Source: Pseudomonas oryzihabitans NBRC 102199 | GTDB taxonomy: Bacteria; Pseudomonadota; Gammaproteobacteria; Pseudomonadales; Pseudomonadaceae | Reading direction: 5' to 3' | Length of the DNA: 64,000 nt | Assembly: GCF_000730625.1 (NCBI RefSeq) | Contig: NZ_BBIT01000005.1 | Coordinates: 620,001 to 684,000, forward strand | In this document: one piece after another, positions 20,761-31,245 of the stretch | Position numbering within the stretch: the first letter of the stretch is position 1 | Layout: every line of letters starts with the position of its first letter | Program-made: the position numbers and the translations under genes | The notes under the pieces: generated by a model | The model's database searches: none | What the model was told of the DNA's origin: nothing | The model's input: the letters and a program-made list of their open reading frames with translations, nothing else

Positions 20761-21315
20761 TCAGGCTTTGGGCGTGCGGCTGCGACGCCACAGCCAGAGC
20801 AACAGACCGATCACCACGAGGCCGCCCAGCACCATCAATTCATACCGCTTGAGATTGCCCAGCACCCCTTCGAGGACGGCGCCGAAGTGATAGGCGGCAT
20901 AACCCAGCACCGTGGCCCAGACGATGGCACCGATGCCGTTGAGGATCAGATAGCGCGCCGGCGGATAGCCCGACAGGCCGATCGCCACCGGCATCACCGT
21001 GCGCAGGCCGTAGACGAAGCGAAAGCTCAGTACCCAGAGGTCCGGATGGCGCCGGATGTGCGCCAGCGCCTTTTCGCCGGCGGCTTCCCACTTGGGTTTG
21101 CGCGCCAGCAGCTTGCGCCCGTGGCGCCGGCCGAGGAAGTACCAGAGCTGATCGCCGGCGTAGCTGCCGCAGAAGGCGACCAGGATGACGGTCTGGATGT
21201 TCATGTAGTCGCGGAAGGCCAGGAAGCCGGCCAATACCAGAATGGTTTCGCCCTCGAAAAAGGTGCCGAGAAAAAGGGCGAAATAGCCGAAATCATGGAG
21301 GAATTGTTGGAGCAT
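20761..21315 (-). CDS. DedA family membrane protein
   Basis: A 184-residue inner-membrane protein with about five hydrophobic segments. The signatures FLGTFFEGETILVLAGFLA, GDQLWYFLGRRHGRKLL and FRFVYGLRTVMPVAIG (the F/Y-x3-G-R segment) are those of DedA/VTT proteins. Family members support envelope homeostasis, including undecaprenyl-phosphate or phospholipid translocation. It lies downstream of the MHYT gene start on the same strand, 112 nt apart; its promoter is in the 263-nt divergent gap with hemB. Confidence 0.92.
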   Translation of the reverse strand: MLQQFLHDFGYFALFLGTFFEGETILVLAGFLAFRDYMNIQTVILVAFCGSYAGDQLWYFLGRRHGRKLLARKPKWEAAGEKALAHIRRHPDLWVLSFRFVYGLRTVMPVAIGLSGYPPARYLILNGIGAIVWATVLGYAAYHFGAVLEGVLGNLKRYELMVLGGLVVIGLLLWLWRRSRTPKA

Positions 21316-21551
21316 TCGGCGCTACACGAGATGAATAAAGATGGCGCAGCCTACCCCGGTTGGCGTCTGGAAAGAAAGTGTGACGGACTTCCGTCCGCCG
21401 GGCGCCAGACGGTCAGGCAGGGATTTCGCTGCGACCCTGTGTCACGCCGGGTCCAGCCGGCGTCTGCCTTGGATAGGACCTATAGGCACTCCATATTGTC
21501 ATCTGCTGTTACCAATCGGTCATGATTGTGGCCTATAACCCATCACACTGA

Positions 21552-22601
<1,050 letters not shown>

Positions 22602-22610
22602 GGAGCTTCA

Positions 22611-24833
22611 ATGAGTAGCCAGGGTTTCGTCGAAACCGATCTGCAACAGCCCGTCACCGCCGAGTCCCTGGAGACCGCGGAAGAGACATTGGCGCTGGAC
22701 GCCGAAGTACCGGCACCCGCCGCCGAGGCGCCGGCCGCGCCCAGCGTGCCGGCGGCCAACGTGGACGACAGCAGCCTCTACATCCATCGCGAGCTGTCGC
22801 AGCTGCAGTTCAACATCCGGGTGCTGGAACAGGCCCTCGACGAATCCTATCCGCTGCTCGAGCGGCTCAAGTACCTGCTGATCTTTTCCAGCAACCTGGA
22901 CGAATTCTTCGAGATCCGCGTGGCGGGTCTGAAGAAGCAGATCACCTTCGCCCGCGAGCAGGCCGGCGCCGACGGCCTGCTGCCGCACCAGGCGCTGGCG
23001 CGCATTAGCGACATCGTCCACGGCCAGGTGGAGCGGCAGTACGCCATCCTCAACGACGTGCTCCTGCCGGCCCTGGCCGAGCAGCAGATCCGCTTCATCC
23101 GCCGGCGTTACTGGGACGTCAAGATCAAGGCCTGGGTGCGCAAGTTCTTCCGCGACGAGATCGCGCCCATCATCACCCCCATCGGCCTGGATCCGACCCA
23201 CCCCTTTCCGCTGCTGGTGAACAAGAGCCTCAACTTCATCGTCGAGCTGGAGGGCATGGACGCCTTCGGCCGCGACTCGGGTCTGGCCATCATCCCGGCG
23301 CCGCGCCTGCTGCCGCGGATCATCCGGGTGCCGGAGGAGGTCGCCGGACCCGGCGACAACTATGTCTTCCTGTCCTCGATGATCCACGCCCATGCCGATG
23401 ACCTCTTCCCCGGCATGAAGGTCAAGGGCTGCTTCCAGTTCCGCCTGACCCGTAACGCCGATCTCTCGGTGGACACCGAGGACGTCGAAGACCTGGCCCG
23501 CGCCCTGCGCGGCGAGCTGTTCTCGCGGCGCTACGGCGATGCGGTGCGGCTCGAGGTGGTGGACATCTGCCCGAAACACCTCACCGACTACCTGCTCAAG
23601 CAATTCGGTCTGGGCGACAGCGAGCTGTACAAGGTCAATGGTCCGGTCAACCTGACCCGGCTGTTCTCCATCACCGGGCTGGATAGCCACCCGGAGCTGC
23701 AGAACGCGCCCTTCACCCCGACCATTCCCAAGCTGCTGCAGAAGAAGGACAACCTCTTCAACGTGCTGGGCAAGCTCGATGTGCTGCTGCTGCACCCCTT
23801 CGAGTCCTTTACCCCGGTGATCGACCTGATGCGCCAGGCCGCCAAGGACCCCAACGTCCTGGCGATTAAGCAGACGCTCTACCGCAGCGGCGCGAACTCG
23901 GAGATCGTCGACGCCCTGGTGGATGCGGCGCGCAGCGGCAAGGAGGTGACCGCGGTCATCGAATTGCGCGCGCGCTTCGACGAGGAATCCAACCTGCAGC
24001 TGGCCAGCCGCCTGCAGCAGGCCGGCGCCGTGGTCATCTATGGCGTGGTGGGCTTCAAGACCCACGCCAAGATGATGCTGATCCTGCGTCGCGAGAATGG
24101 CGAGCTGCGCCGCTATGCCCACCTGGGCACCGGCAACTACCACGCCGGCAACGCCAAGCTGTACACCGACTACAGCCTGCTGACCGCCGACGTGGCCCTG
24201 ACCGAGGACGTGCACAAGCTGTTCAACCAGCTGATCGGCATGGGCAAGACCCTGCGCATGAAGAAGCTGCTGCACGCGCCCTTCACCCTGAAGAAGAACC
24301 TGCTGGAGATGATCAACCGCGAAGCGGTGGCGGCCAGCGAAGGGCGGCCGGCGCAGATCATGGCCAAGGTCAACGGCCTCACCGATCCCAAGGTCATCCG
24401 CGCCCTCTACAAGGCCAGCCAGGCCGGGGTGAAGATCGACCTGGTGGTGCGCGGCATGTGCTGCCTGCGGCCAGGCGTACCAGGCGTGTCCCACAACATC
24501 CAGGTGCGCTCCATCATCGGTCGCTTCCTGGAGCACAGCCGCATTTACTACTTCCTCAACGGTGGTGACGAGAAGCTCTATCTCTCCAGCGCCGACTGGA
24601 TGGAGCGCAACCTCGACATGCGCGTCGAGACCTGCTTCCCGGTGGAAGGCAAGAAGCTCATCAGCCGGGTCAAGAAGGAGCTGGAAGGCTACCTCACCGA
24701 CAACACCCAGGCCTGGGTGCTGCAGGAAGACGGCAGCTACATCCGCCAATCGCCCACCGGCAACCAGAATGCCCGCAGCGTGCAGGCGACGCTCTTGGAG
24801 CGGTTGGCCAGTCCGGTGGTGAATACCCGCTGA
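22611..24833 (+). CDS. ppk1: Polyphosphate kinase 1
   Basis: A 740-residue enzyme that reversibly makes long-chain polyphosphate from ATP. An Ala/Pro/Glu-rich N-terminal extension of ~50 residues precedes the family start [15 protein letters not shown]. The [14 protein letters not shown] segment, IKQTLYRSG and the autophosphorylated histidine region FKTHAKM (H485) are diagnostic, with [12 protein letters not shown] following. The gene is 9 nt after hemB and is probably co-transcribed with it. It converges on ppx, with a repeat-filled gap between them. Confidence 0.97.
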   Translation: MSSQGFVETDLQQPVTAESLETAEETLALDAEVPAPAAEAPAAPSVPAANVDDSSLYIHRELSQLQFNIRVLEQALDESYPLLERLKYLLIFSSNLDEFFEIRVAGLKKQITFAREQAGADGLLPHQALARISDIVHGQVERQYAILNDVLLPALAEQQIRFIRRRYWDVKIKAWVRKFFRDEIAPIITPIGLDPTHPFPLLVNKSLNFIVELEGMDAFGRDSGLAIIPAPRLLPRIIRVPEEVAGPGDNYVFLSSMIHAHADDLFPGMKVKGCFQFRLTRNADLSVDTEDVEDLARALRGELFSRRYGDAVRLEVVDICPKHLTDYLLKQFGLGDSELYKVNGPVNLTRLFSITGLDSHPELQNAPFTPTIPKLLQKKDNLFNVLGKLDVLLLHPFESFTPVIDLMRQAAKDPNVLAIKQTLYRSGANSEIVDALVDAARSGKEVTAVIELRARFDEESNLQLASRLQQAGAVVIYGVVGFKTHAKMMLILRRENGELRRYAHLGTGNYHAGNAKLYTDYSLLTADVALTEDVHKLFNQLIGMGKTLRMKKLLHAPFTLKKNLLEMINREAVAASEGRPAQIMAKVNGLTDPKVIRALYKASQAGVKIDLVVRGMCCLRPGVPGVSHNIQVRSIIGRFLEHSRIYYFLNGGDEKLYLSSADWMERNLDMRVETCFPVEGKKLISRVKKELEGYLTDNTQAWVLQEDGSYIRQSPTGNQNARSVQATLLERLASPVVNTR

Positions 24834-24890
24834 GGGGCGGCGGGCCTGCGCCTTTCGCGGCGTAGGTCTGGCCTCCGTAGGGAAGGATCC

Positions 24891-25070
24891 TAGGTTGGGC
24901 TGAGCGCCAGCGAAGCCCAACGTTGCGGGGCTTCAACTGTGCACGTTGTGCGTATGGGTGCCCTAGCTGATTATCGTGTTTTGCTGATGGCCCTTGTTTC
25001 GCCTGGCCGGCGACTCACTTTTCTTTGCTTGCGGATCGCCGCCCGGCGCAAAGAAAGTAAGCAAAAGAAA
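24891..25070 (+). repeat. Left arm of large inverted repeat
   Basis: This ~180-bp arm begins with TAGGTTGGGCTGAGCG and a partner AAGCCCAAC, passes through TGCCCTAGCTG, TTTGCTGATG, TTGTTTCGCC and CCGGCGACTCACTTTT, and ends with AAAGTAAGCAAAA. The same blocks occur in the same order on the opposite strand at 25545-25724. Internally ACTTTTCTTTGC pairs imperfectly with GCAAAGAAAGT. The pattern resembles widespread Pseudomonas intergenic elements. Confidence 0.85.
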
Positions 25071-25326
25071 GCACACCCCACGTTTCGGCCCTCCGCTGCG
25101 CTCCGGGTGATTCGCTTCGCTCACCCTTCGGGCCAGCCTACGGCTGTTACTCCGCTTCGCTACGTTTCCCTCGCTCCGGCGCCGTGGCAGGGGCACGGCA
25201 CGAAGGGGCTTCCTGCCCCTCGCGCCTTGCTCGGCGTCCTGCCTCGCAACCCCAGCCACGACACCGGAACTCGGCCTCACTGACGGGGACGGGGCGCAAG
25301 CCTGATGCCTGGGTGTTCACAGGTTT

Positions 25327-25409
25327 GTAGCGTGGAAAACCGCGCAGCGTTTTCCACTGACGCGTAACACCGATCCCTGTGGACAAGGCTTTGCCGTTGT
25401 CCACGCTAC
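25327..25409. repeat. Nested palindromic element (two hairpins inside a 10-bp outer stem)
   Basis: The outer stem GTAGCGTGGA (25327-25336) pairs perfectly with TCCACGCTAC (25400-25409). Inside lie two hairpins: GTGGAAAAC/GTTTTCCAC (25332-25340 with 25349-25357) and GTGGACAA/TTGTCCAC (25379-25386 with 25397-25404). It resembles a paired REP-like unit. Confidence 0.85.
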
Positions 25410-25544
25410 GGGTTATTCAACTAACACTTTCAGGCTGGCGAATCGCCCCGTTCAGGAGGGCGAACGCCGGTGTCTTGTAGGCCGACCCCGGAACGGCGCT
25501 GGCGTGAGCGTACCTGGAGCGAGGCGGAAGGCCGGATGTCCGGG

Positions 25545-25724
25545 GCAAGCGTTTTTGCTTACTTTTTTCCGGGACGCGTAGTCGCGTTTGAAAAAAGTGA
25601 GTCGCCGGGTGGGCGAAACAAGAAACATCAGCAAAGCTCGATGAGCAGCTAGGGCACTCACAAAACCTAAGGTGCAGAGTTGCACACGCAACAGTTGGGC
25701 TTCGCTAGCGCTCAACCCAACCTA
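25545..25724 (-). repeat. Right arm of large inverted repeat
   Basis: Read on the minus strand it repeats the left arm: TAGGTTGGGTTGAGCG, TGCCCTAGCTG, TTTGCTGATG, TTGTTTCGCC, CGGCGACTCACTTTT and AAAGTAAGCAAAA. The centre of the element differs (CAAACGCGACTACGCG against the left arm's GGATCGCCGCCC), so the arms are diverged copies. It ends 12 nt before the ppx stop. Confidence 0.85.
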
Positions 25725-25736
25725 CGAAAAATCCCC

Positions 25737-27266
25737 TCAGCGTACGCTCAACTTGTATCCCACCCGCTCCAACCACTGGGCTTCCAGTTCGAAGTCGGCC
25801 TGGGTCAGGGGGTTTTCCGCCAGCCAGCCATCGGGGAATTGCACATCGAGGCTACGCTCGCCAGCGCTGAGCTGCACATCCGGAATACTCTTGTGGCGGA
25901 TGTGGTGGAAAAGGATGGCGAAGCGCAGCAGCAAGGTCAGGCGCAGCAGCGGCTCGCCTTCCGGGCCCAGCTCCTGCAGGCGCTCCAGCGGAATGTTGCG
26001 GCGATGACCACGCACCAATAGTGCCAGGGCCTGCTGATCGCGGCGGGAGAAGCCGGGCAGGTCCGAGTGCTCGATCAGGTAAGCACCGTGCTTGTGGTAC
26101 TGGTAGTGGGCGATGTCCAGGCCCACGCCGTGCAGGCGCGCGGCCCAGCGCAGCAGTTCGGCATGGTTCTCGTCGGTCAGGGCCCAGGCCTCGGCGACCT
26201 GTGCCAGGGACTTCAGGGCGCGCTTTTCCACCCGCTCGGCATGGCGCTGGTCGACGTGGTAGCGCTCGGCCAGGGCGTTGAGGGTGCGCTCGCGGACGTC
26301 TTCGTGGCTGTGCCGGCCGATCATGTCGTAGAGCACCCCTTCGCGCAGGGCGCCTTCGGAGAGATGCATCTCCTGCAGTTCCAGTGCCTTGAACAGGGCT
26401 TCGAGGATGGCCAGGCCGCCTGGCAGGATGGCGCGTCGATCCGGCTTCACGCCGTCGATGTTGAGCAGGTTGATGTCACCCTGCTTGAGCAGCTTGCGCT
26501 TGAGCCATTCGATGCCGTCCGGGGTGATCTCGCCATTGCCGCGGCCGGCGGCCTGGATCGCTAGGGCCACCGCACGGATGGTGCCGGAGGCGCCGAGGGC
26601 CTGGTGCCAGCCCATCTCCCGCAGCCCCTGGTCGATGTTCATCAGTTCCAGGCGGGCGGCGGTATAGGCGCGGGCGTACTGGGCGGCGGTGATCTTGCCG
26701 TCGGCGAAGAATCTCTTGGTGAAGCTGACGCAGCCCATCTGCAGACTCTCGCGCTGCAGGGTCTCGAAGCGCTGACCGATGATGAATTCGGTACTGCCGC
26801 CGCCGATGTCGGTCACCAGGCGGCGTCCGGGCACATCGGGCATGGAGTGGGACACGCCCAGGTAGATGAGACGGGCCTCTTCGCGACCGGAGATGACCTC
26901 GACCGCATGGCCGAGCACGGCTTCGGCGCGCTGGATGAATTCGGCGCGGTTGCGCGCCTCGCGCAGGGCGTTGGTGCCCACCACCCGCACGGCGCCGCGC
27001 GGCATGCCGGCGATCAGCTGGGCGAAGCGGCGCAGGCAGTCCAGGCCCCGCTGGATGGCCTCTTCGCTGAGCAGGCGCGACTCGTCCAGACCGGCGGCCA
27101 GCTGGATCTTTTCGCCCAACCGCTCAAGGATGCGGATTTCCCCGTGGGAATGGCGCGCCCGGACGATGTGAAAGCTGTTCGAGCCCAGGTCGATCGCGGC
27201 AATCAGTTCGTGGGGTTCGGCTGGCGAAGGCTGCATCTGGAGGCTCTCGGCGATAAACCGCGCCAT
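25737..27266 (-). CDS. ppx: Exopolyphosphatase
   Basis: A Ppx/GppA-family phosphatase of up to 509 residues that releases phosphate from polyphosphate ends. It has the ASKHA-fold phosphate loops [14 protein letters not shown] near the N-terminus and [15 protein letters not shown] further on, with [12 protein letters not shown]. The C-terminal half holds an HD-like helical domain with [18 protein letters not shown]. The start is uncertain: 27266 (MARFIAES) or 27236 (MQPSPAEP), both shortly before the homology begins. It is convergent with ppk, as in other pseudomonads. Confidence 0.95.
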   Translation of the reverse strand: MARFIAESLQMQPSPAEPHELIAAIDLGSNSFHIVRARHSHGEIRILERLGEKIQLAAGLDESRLLSEEAIQRGLDCLRRFAQLIAGMPRGAVRVVGTNALREARNRAEFIQRAEAVLGHAVEVISGREEARLIYLGVSHSMPDVPGRRLVTDIGGGSTEFIIGQRFETLQRESLQMGCVSFTKRFFADGKITAAQYARAYTAARLELMNIDQGLREMGWHQALGASGTIRAVALAIQAAGRGNGEITPDGIEWLKRKLLKQGDINLLNIDGVKPDRRAILPGGLAILEALFKALELQEMHLSEGALREGVLYDMIGRHSHEDVRERTLNALAERYHVDQRHAERVEKRALKSLAQVAEAWALTDENHAELLRWAARLHGVGLDIAHYQYHKHGAYLIEHSDLPGFSRRDQQALALLVRGHRRNIPLERLQELGPEGEPLLRLTLLLRFAILFHHIRHKSIPDVQLSAGERSLDVQFPDGWLAENPLTQADFELEAQWLERVGYKLSVR

Positions 27267-27348
27267 CGTGCCAGCTAGCCGGTGGCGGCTTCAAGCGCAC
27301 AGCGGTTACGGTTGCGCAAAGTGGCAGAAAAAATAGGGTTTTTCCGCC

Positions 27349-28080
27349 TCAGGAGGCCACCTGACCGATGAACTGGGCCAGTTCCGGCGTCTGCGGATGG
27401 GCGAACAGCTCCTGGGGATGACCGCTTTCGTGCACCTTGCCCTGGTGCATGAACACCAGCTTGTCGCCGACCTCGCGGGCGAATCTCATCTCGTGGGTGA
27501 CCATGATCAGCGTCATGCCCTCGCGGGCCAGTTGCTTGACCACCATCAGCACCTCGTTGACCAGTTCCGGGTCCAGCGCCGAGGTGATCTCGTCGCAGAG
27601 CAGCACCTTGGGCGACATGGCCAGGGCGCGGGCGATCGCCACCCGCTGCTGCTGGCCGCCGGAGAGGCGATCTGGATAGCTGTCGAATTTCTCCGCCAGG
27701 CCGACCCGTTCGAGCATCTGCCGCGCCAGGGCGCGGGCTTCGTCCTTGCTGGTCTTCTTGACCACCTGGGGCGCCAGCATCACGTTCTCGCCCACGGTCA
27801 GGTGCGGGAAGAGGTTGAATTGCTGGAAAACCATGCCGACCTTCTGCCGCAGCGACCTCAGATTGACCCGGGCGGCGTCCAGGTATTCGCCATCCACCTC
27901 GATGACGCCGTCGTTGATGGATTCCAGGCCATTCAGGGTGCGCAGCAGGGTGCTCTTGCCCGAGCCGCTCTTGCCGATGATGGCCACCACCTGGCCTTCC
28001 TCGACGGTCAGGTCGATACCCTTGAGCACATGGTGGTTGCCATAGTGTTTGTGCAGGGCGGTCACTCTAAGCAGCGGCAT
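27349..28080 (-). CDS. Polar amino-acid ABC transporter, ATP-binding protein
   Basis: A 243-residue ABC ATPase of the polar amino-acid uptake group (HisP/GlnQ/ArtP-like). Walker A is GKSGSGKST, the Q-loop is VFQQFNLFPHLTV, the signature LSGGQQQRVAIARAL, Walker B LLCDEITSALDPE and the H-loop VTHEM. ATG 28080 gives the family N-terminus MPLLRVTALHKHYG and overlaps the preceding permease by 14 nt. It is the last gene of a four-gene operon with two permeases and a binding protein. The substrate is not identifiable. Confidence 0.94.
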   Translation of the reverse strand: MPLLRVTALHKHYGNHHVLKGIDLTVEEGQVVAIIGKSGSGKSTLLRTLNGLESINDGVIEVDGEYLDAARVNLRSLRQKVGMVFQQFNLFPHLTVGENVMLAPQVVKKTSKDEARALARQMLERVGLAEKFDSYPDRLSGGQQQRVAIARALAMSPKVLLCDEITSALDPELVNEVLMVVKQLAREGMTLIMVTHEMRFAREVGDKLVFMHQGKVHESGHPQELFAHPQTPELAQFIGQVAS

Positions 28081-28714
28081 GCAGTCTCCTTTCCAGCCAG
28101 CGGGCGGCCAGCGACAGCGGATAACAGAGGATGAAATAGCCCAGGGCCGCGAGGCCGTAGACGGTGAAGGGCTGGAAGGTCGCATTGGCGAGCATGCCGC
28201 CGATCTTGGTCAGTTCGGTGAAGCCGATGATGGAGGTCACCGCGGTGCCCTTGACCACCTGCACCGAGAAGCCCACGGTGGGCGCCACGGCGATGCGCAG
28301 GGCCTGGGGCAGGATCACGTGGCGCAACTGCTCGAAGCGGGTCAGCGCCAGGCTTTCCGAGGCTTCCCACTGGCCGTGGGGAATGGCGTCGACGCAGCCC
28401 CGCCAGATCTCGGCGAGATAGGCGCTGGTGAACAGCGTCAGGGCCAGGCCGGCGGCCAGCCAGGCGGGGACTTCCAGGCCCAGCAGCGACAGGCCGAAGA
28501 AGGTCAGGAACAGCTGCATCAGCAGCGGGGTGCCCTGGAACAGCTCGATGTAGCCGCGCGCCAGCAGGCTGAGCGGCCGGAGCGTCGAGTTGCGCGCCAG
28601 CAGCACCAGCACGCTGGCCAGGCCGCCGAAGAGGAAGGCCGCCAGCGACAGCAGCAGCGTCAGGCCGAGACCGCTGGCCAGGCTGCGCAGGATGTCGGCG
28701 AGAGTGAAGTCCAT
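28067..28714 (-). CDS. Amino-acid ABC transporter permease (second)
   Basis: A 215-residue inner-membrane permease of the HisM/HisQ family with about five membrane segments. The N-terminal GLGLTLLLSLAAFLFG, the family segment YIELFQGTPLLMQLFL and the EAA loop (EASESLALTRFEQLRHVILPQA) are typical; EAA contacts the ATPase. It begins immediately next to the upstream permease (shared nucleotide at 28714) and overlaps the ATPase gene. Confidence 0.93.
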   Translation of the reverse strand: MDFTLADILRSLASGLGLTLLLSLAAFLFGGLASVLVLLARNSTLRPLSLLARGYIELFQGTPLLMQLFLTFFGLSLLGLEVPAWLAAGLALTLFTSAYLAEIWRGCVDAIPHGQWEASESLALTRFEQLRHVILPQALRIAVAPTVGFSVQVVKGTAVTSIIGFTELTKIGGMLANATFQPFTVYGLAALGYFILCYPLSLAARWLERRLHAAA

Positions 28715-29379
28715 CAGCGCCTCCTGACGATGAAAAAGACGCCCAGCCAGTGCAGCGCCTGGCGCACGCCGATGGCCATGAGCAGATAGATGAGGGTGGT
28801 CAGCAGATAGGTTTCGAAGGCGCGGAAATTGCGCGACTGGATGAAGTTGGCGGCAAAGGTCAGCTCTTCGGTGGAGATCTGCGAGCAGACCGCCGAGCCC
28901 AGCATCACGATCACCACCTGGCTCGACAGCGCCGGCCAGACCTTGGCCAGCGCCGGGCGCAGGATCACGTAGCGCAGGGTTTCGAAGCGGGTCATGGCCA
29001 GGGCCGCCGCCGCTTCCAGCTGGCCGCGCGGGATCGCCTGGATGCCGGCGCGGATGATCTCGGTGGAGTAGGCGCCGAGGTTGATGACCATGGCCAGCAC
29101 CGCCGCCTGGCCGGCTTCGATCCGCACCCCGATGGAGGGTAGGCCGAAGAAGATGAAGAACAGCTGGATCAGGAAGGGCGTGTTGCGGATCAGTTCGACA
29201 TAGACCCCGAAGGCCTGGGCGAAGGGTTTCAGGCGCCAGGCGCGGCAGGTGGCGCCGACGATGCCGATGAGGATGCCGAAGAAGCCACCGATCACCGTCA
29301 GCTCAAGGGTGTAGAGCGCCCCCTGGAGCAGCAGGTCGCTCTGCGCGAGCACGGGCTGGAAGTCGAACTGATACGCCAT
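28714..29379 (-). CDS. Amino-acid ABC transporter permease (first)
   Basis: A 221-residue permease of the same family, probably pairing with the following permease as a heterodimer. It shows YVELIRNTPFLIQLFFIFFGLP and the EAA loop EAAAALAMTRFETLRYVILRPAL. About five membrane segments are visible. It lies 13 nt after the substrate-binding protein gene in the same operon. Confidence 0.93.
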   Translation of the reverse strand: MAYQFDFQPVLAQSDLLLQGALYTLELTVIGGFFGILIGIVGATCRAWRLKPFAQAFGVYVELIRNTPFLIQLFFIFFGLPSIGVRIEAGQAAVLAMVINLGAYSTEIIRAGIQAIPRGQLEAAAALAMTRFETLRYVILRPALAKVWPALSSQVVIVMLGSAVCSQISTEELTFAANFIQSRNFRAFETYLLTTLIYLLMAIGVRQALHWLGVFFIVRRR

Positions 29380-29392
29380 GGCGCGTCGATCC

Positions 29393-30175
29393 TCAGAGAG
29401 TGGCCGGCAGGGGATCGCCCAGCCATTTTTCGGAGTTCTTGCTCAGGGTGCCGTCGGCGCGGGCCGCGTCGAGAATGGCGTCGACCTTGGCCTTGAGCGC
29501 CGGCTCGTTCTTGTTGATGCCCACGTACACCGGCGAATCCTTGAGCTTGACCTTGAGCACTGGCTCCTTGGCCGGATTGCGCGCACCGATCACCTTCATC
29601 ACCACGCTGCCGCTGGCGATCAGCTCGGACTGCCCGGCCAGGTAGGCGGCGATGGTGGAGTTGTTGTCTTCGAAGCGCTTGATCACGCTGTCCTTCGGCG
29701 CCACGTCGGTGAGCGCCAGGTCTTCGATGGAGCCGCGGGTGACCGAGATCACCTTGCCGGCCAGCTGCTCGGGCGTGCTGATGGCGGCATCCTTGGGACC
29801 GAAGACGCCGAGGTAGAAGGGCGCATAGGGCTTGCTGAAGTCGATGACCTTTTCGCGGTCGGGATTCTTGCCCAGGCTGGAGATGACCAGGTCGACCTTG
29901 CCGGTGGTCAGGAAGGGAATGCGGTTGGTGCTGTTGACCGGGGTGACTTCCAGTTTCACGTTCAGCTTGTCCGCCATCAGTTGCGCGGTGTCGATGTCCA
30001 GGCCGCGCGGCTTGAGATCCGGGCCGATCGAGCCGAAGGGCGGGAAGTCCTGCGGCACGGCGACCTTGAGCACGCCGCGCTGCTGGATGTCGGCCAGCTG
30101 ATCGGCTTGGGCGGAGGTGTGCAGGGCGGTCAGGCCCAGGGCGAGCAGGGAGAGGGCGGTCCAGCGCTTGAGCAT
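29393..30175 (-). CDS. Amino-acid ABC transporter substrate-binding protein
   Basis: A 260-residue periplasmic SBP (family 3, type II). The signal peptide MLKRWTALSLLALGLTALHTSAQA is probably cut before DQLADI. RGVLKVAVPQDFPPFGSI and LKPRGLDIDTAQLMADKL are the classic SBP_bac_3 start; DLVISSLGKNPDREKVIDFSKPY contains the ligand-binding loop. First gene of the operon, divergent from a GntR regulator across 267 nt that contains two operator-like repeats. Confidence 0.94.
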   Translation of the reverse strand: MLKRWTALSLLALGLTALHTSAQADQLADIQQRGVLKVAVPQDFPPFGSIGPDLKPRGLDIDTAQLMADKLNVKLEVTPVNSTNRIPFLTTGKVDLVISSLGKNPDREKVIDFSKPYAPFYLGVFGPKDAAISTPEQLAGKVISVTRGSIEDLALTDVAPKDSVIKRFEDNNSTIAAYLAGQSELIASGSVVMKVIGARNPAKEPVLKVKLKDSPVYVGINKNEPALKAKVDAILDAARADGTLSKNSEKWLGDPLPATL

Positions 30176-30279
30176 GACGAGACTCCGAAAGCAGGAAGGG
30201 ATGGCTCTGCCCAGTGCATTTCATGTGCCAGTCGCCTGCCAGACGGGCGCAAGGGCCGTCTGTCCTGAGGATTGGTCTT

Positions 30280-30294
30280 ACTGGTCTGAACAGT
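30280..30294. promoter_or_regulatory. Operator-like palindrome in the SBP/GntR divergent region
   Basis: ACTGGTCTGAACAGT is a near-perfect palindrome (six of seven pairs). Its core TGGTCTGA-CA resembles operators of FCD-type GntR regulators (TGGT-Nx-ACCA). A partial tandem TTGGTCTTAC precedes it at 30272. It is a candidate site for the divergent regulator. Confidence 0.5.
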
Positions 30295-30425
30295 TGTCCC
30301 GCTCAGTGCCCTGAACTTTCGCTTGCCGTGAGCCGCTTTGGTGCGCGGCTATGGCGGCGTGCTCTGCCTTGGGGCTGCACTTGAAGTCGCTGTAAATTGG
30401 GCATAAAAGGCAAGCTTCCGGACTG

Positions 30426-30440
30426 ACTGGCCTGACCACG
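30426..30440. promoter_or_regulatory. Second operator-like repeat next to the GntR start codon
   Basis: ACTGGCCTGACCACG shares ACTGG-CTGA-CA with the element at 30280-30294. It ends 2 nt before the ATG of the GntR gene, a place suited to autorepression. Confidence 0.45.
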
Positions 30441-30442
30441 CC

Positions 30443-31138
30443 ATGCCCCTCGCTGCCACCCGTGCCGTACCCCAATATGCCGTCGACGCCATTCGCCGGC
30501 TGATCGAGACCGAAGGCTATGCCCCCGGCGCGGCCCTGCCCGCGCAGCGCGAGCTGGCCGAGCGGCTGGGGGTGAGTCGCGCCTCCCTGCGCGAGGCGCT
30601 GTCCACCCTCAGTGCCCTGGGCCTGGTCAGCGTCCAGCCCGGGCGCGGGGTCTATGTGCAGGAAGCGACGGGCGCGCCGGACGGACACTGGCCCTTCGCC
30701 GGCGAGGTCGCCGCCGCCCATGTGTTCCAGCTGAGATTCGCCCTGGAGGGCTTCGCGGCTGGCCTCGCCGCCGTCACCCTGGGCGCCGCCGACCTGGATC
30801 GCCTGGAGGTCAATCTGGCCGCCCTGCACCGGGCGCTGCGGGCCAACGAGCTGGAAGAGGCGGCCGTGCTGGACTTCGATTTCCATCGCCAACTGCTGCT
30901 GGCCGCGGACAATCCGGCCATGCTGGCGGTGATCACCAGCAGCCCCGAGCGTTTCCACGAAAGCCAGAAGCTACCCTTCGTGCGCCCCGAGCGGGCCCTG
31001 GAAACCTGGCAGGAACACCGGCGGATCCTCAGGGCGCTGAGCCGCCGCTCGCCCGCGGCCGCGCAAAAGGCCATGCGCGAACATATCCGCAATGCGGCGC
31101 TGCGCAGTGGAACCCCTTTCCCGGTACCTGCGGTCTAA
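30443..31138 (+). CDS. GntR-family regulator, FCD (FadR) subfamily
   Basis: A 231-residue DNA-binding regulator. The N-terminal winged HTH has YAPGAALPAQRELAERLGVSRASLREALSTLSALGLVSVQPGRGVYV, the standard GntR pattern (residues ~25-72). The helical FCD effector domain follows, with ALEGFAAGLAA, a DFDFHRQLLLAADN metal/ligand segment and HRRILRALSRR. Divergent from the amino-acid ABC operon, which it probably controls; the effector is unknown. Confidence 0.92.
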   Translation: MPLAATRAVPQYAVDAIRRLIETEGYAPGAALPAQRELAERLGVSRASLREALSTLSALGLVSVQPGRGVYVQEATGAPDGHWPFAGEVAAAHVFQLRFALEGFAAGLAAVTLGAADLDRLEVNLAALHRALRANELEEAAVLDFDFHRQLLLAADNPAMLAVITSSPERFHESQKLPFVRPERALETWQEHRRILRALSRRSPAAAQKAMREHIRNAALRSGTPFPVPAV

Positions 31139-31245
31139 CATCAATGCCGGTCATAGCCACCATCAATGTTCGAATGCTTTCGAAGTGACGGCAGCAGGGC
31201 TATCATGGGCGTACTTCAAGTCGCACCCGAATTCGGAGAGAGTCA

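Larger units (their letters stand above)
24834..25736. other. Gene-poor 0.9-kb interval between ppk and ppx, filled with intergenic repeats
   Basis: No convincing gene. Its two ends form a large inverted repeat, and a nested palindrome lies in the middle (both listed separately). The part at 25070-25320 is the G/C-rich filler often seen in pseudomonad intergenic elements (for example TCCGCTGCGCTCCGG followed by TTCGCTTCGCTCACCC). Short ORFs here are low-complexity and I do not accept them. Confidence 0.8.

Noticed and set aside
24939-25404. Three ORFs with runs of Arg/Pro/Ala in the ppk-ppx spacer
   Set aside because: They read through the repeats in several frames and look like shadow frames.
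25470-25652. A 60-codon plus-strand ORF in the ppk-ppx repeat spacer
   Set aside because: It lies across the repeat arm, has no homology and no clear Shine-Dalgarno, and repeated sequence explains it.
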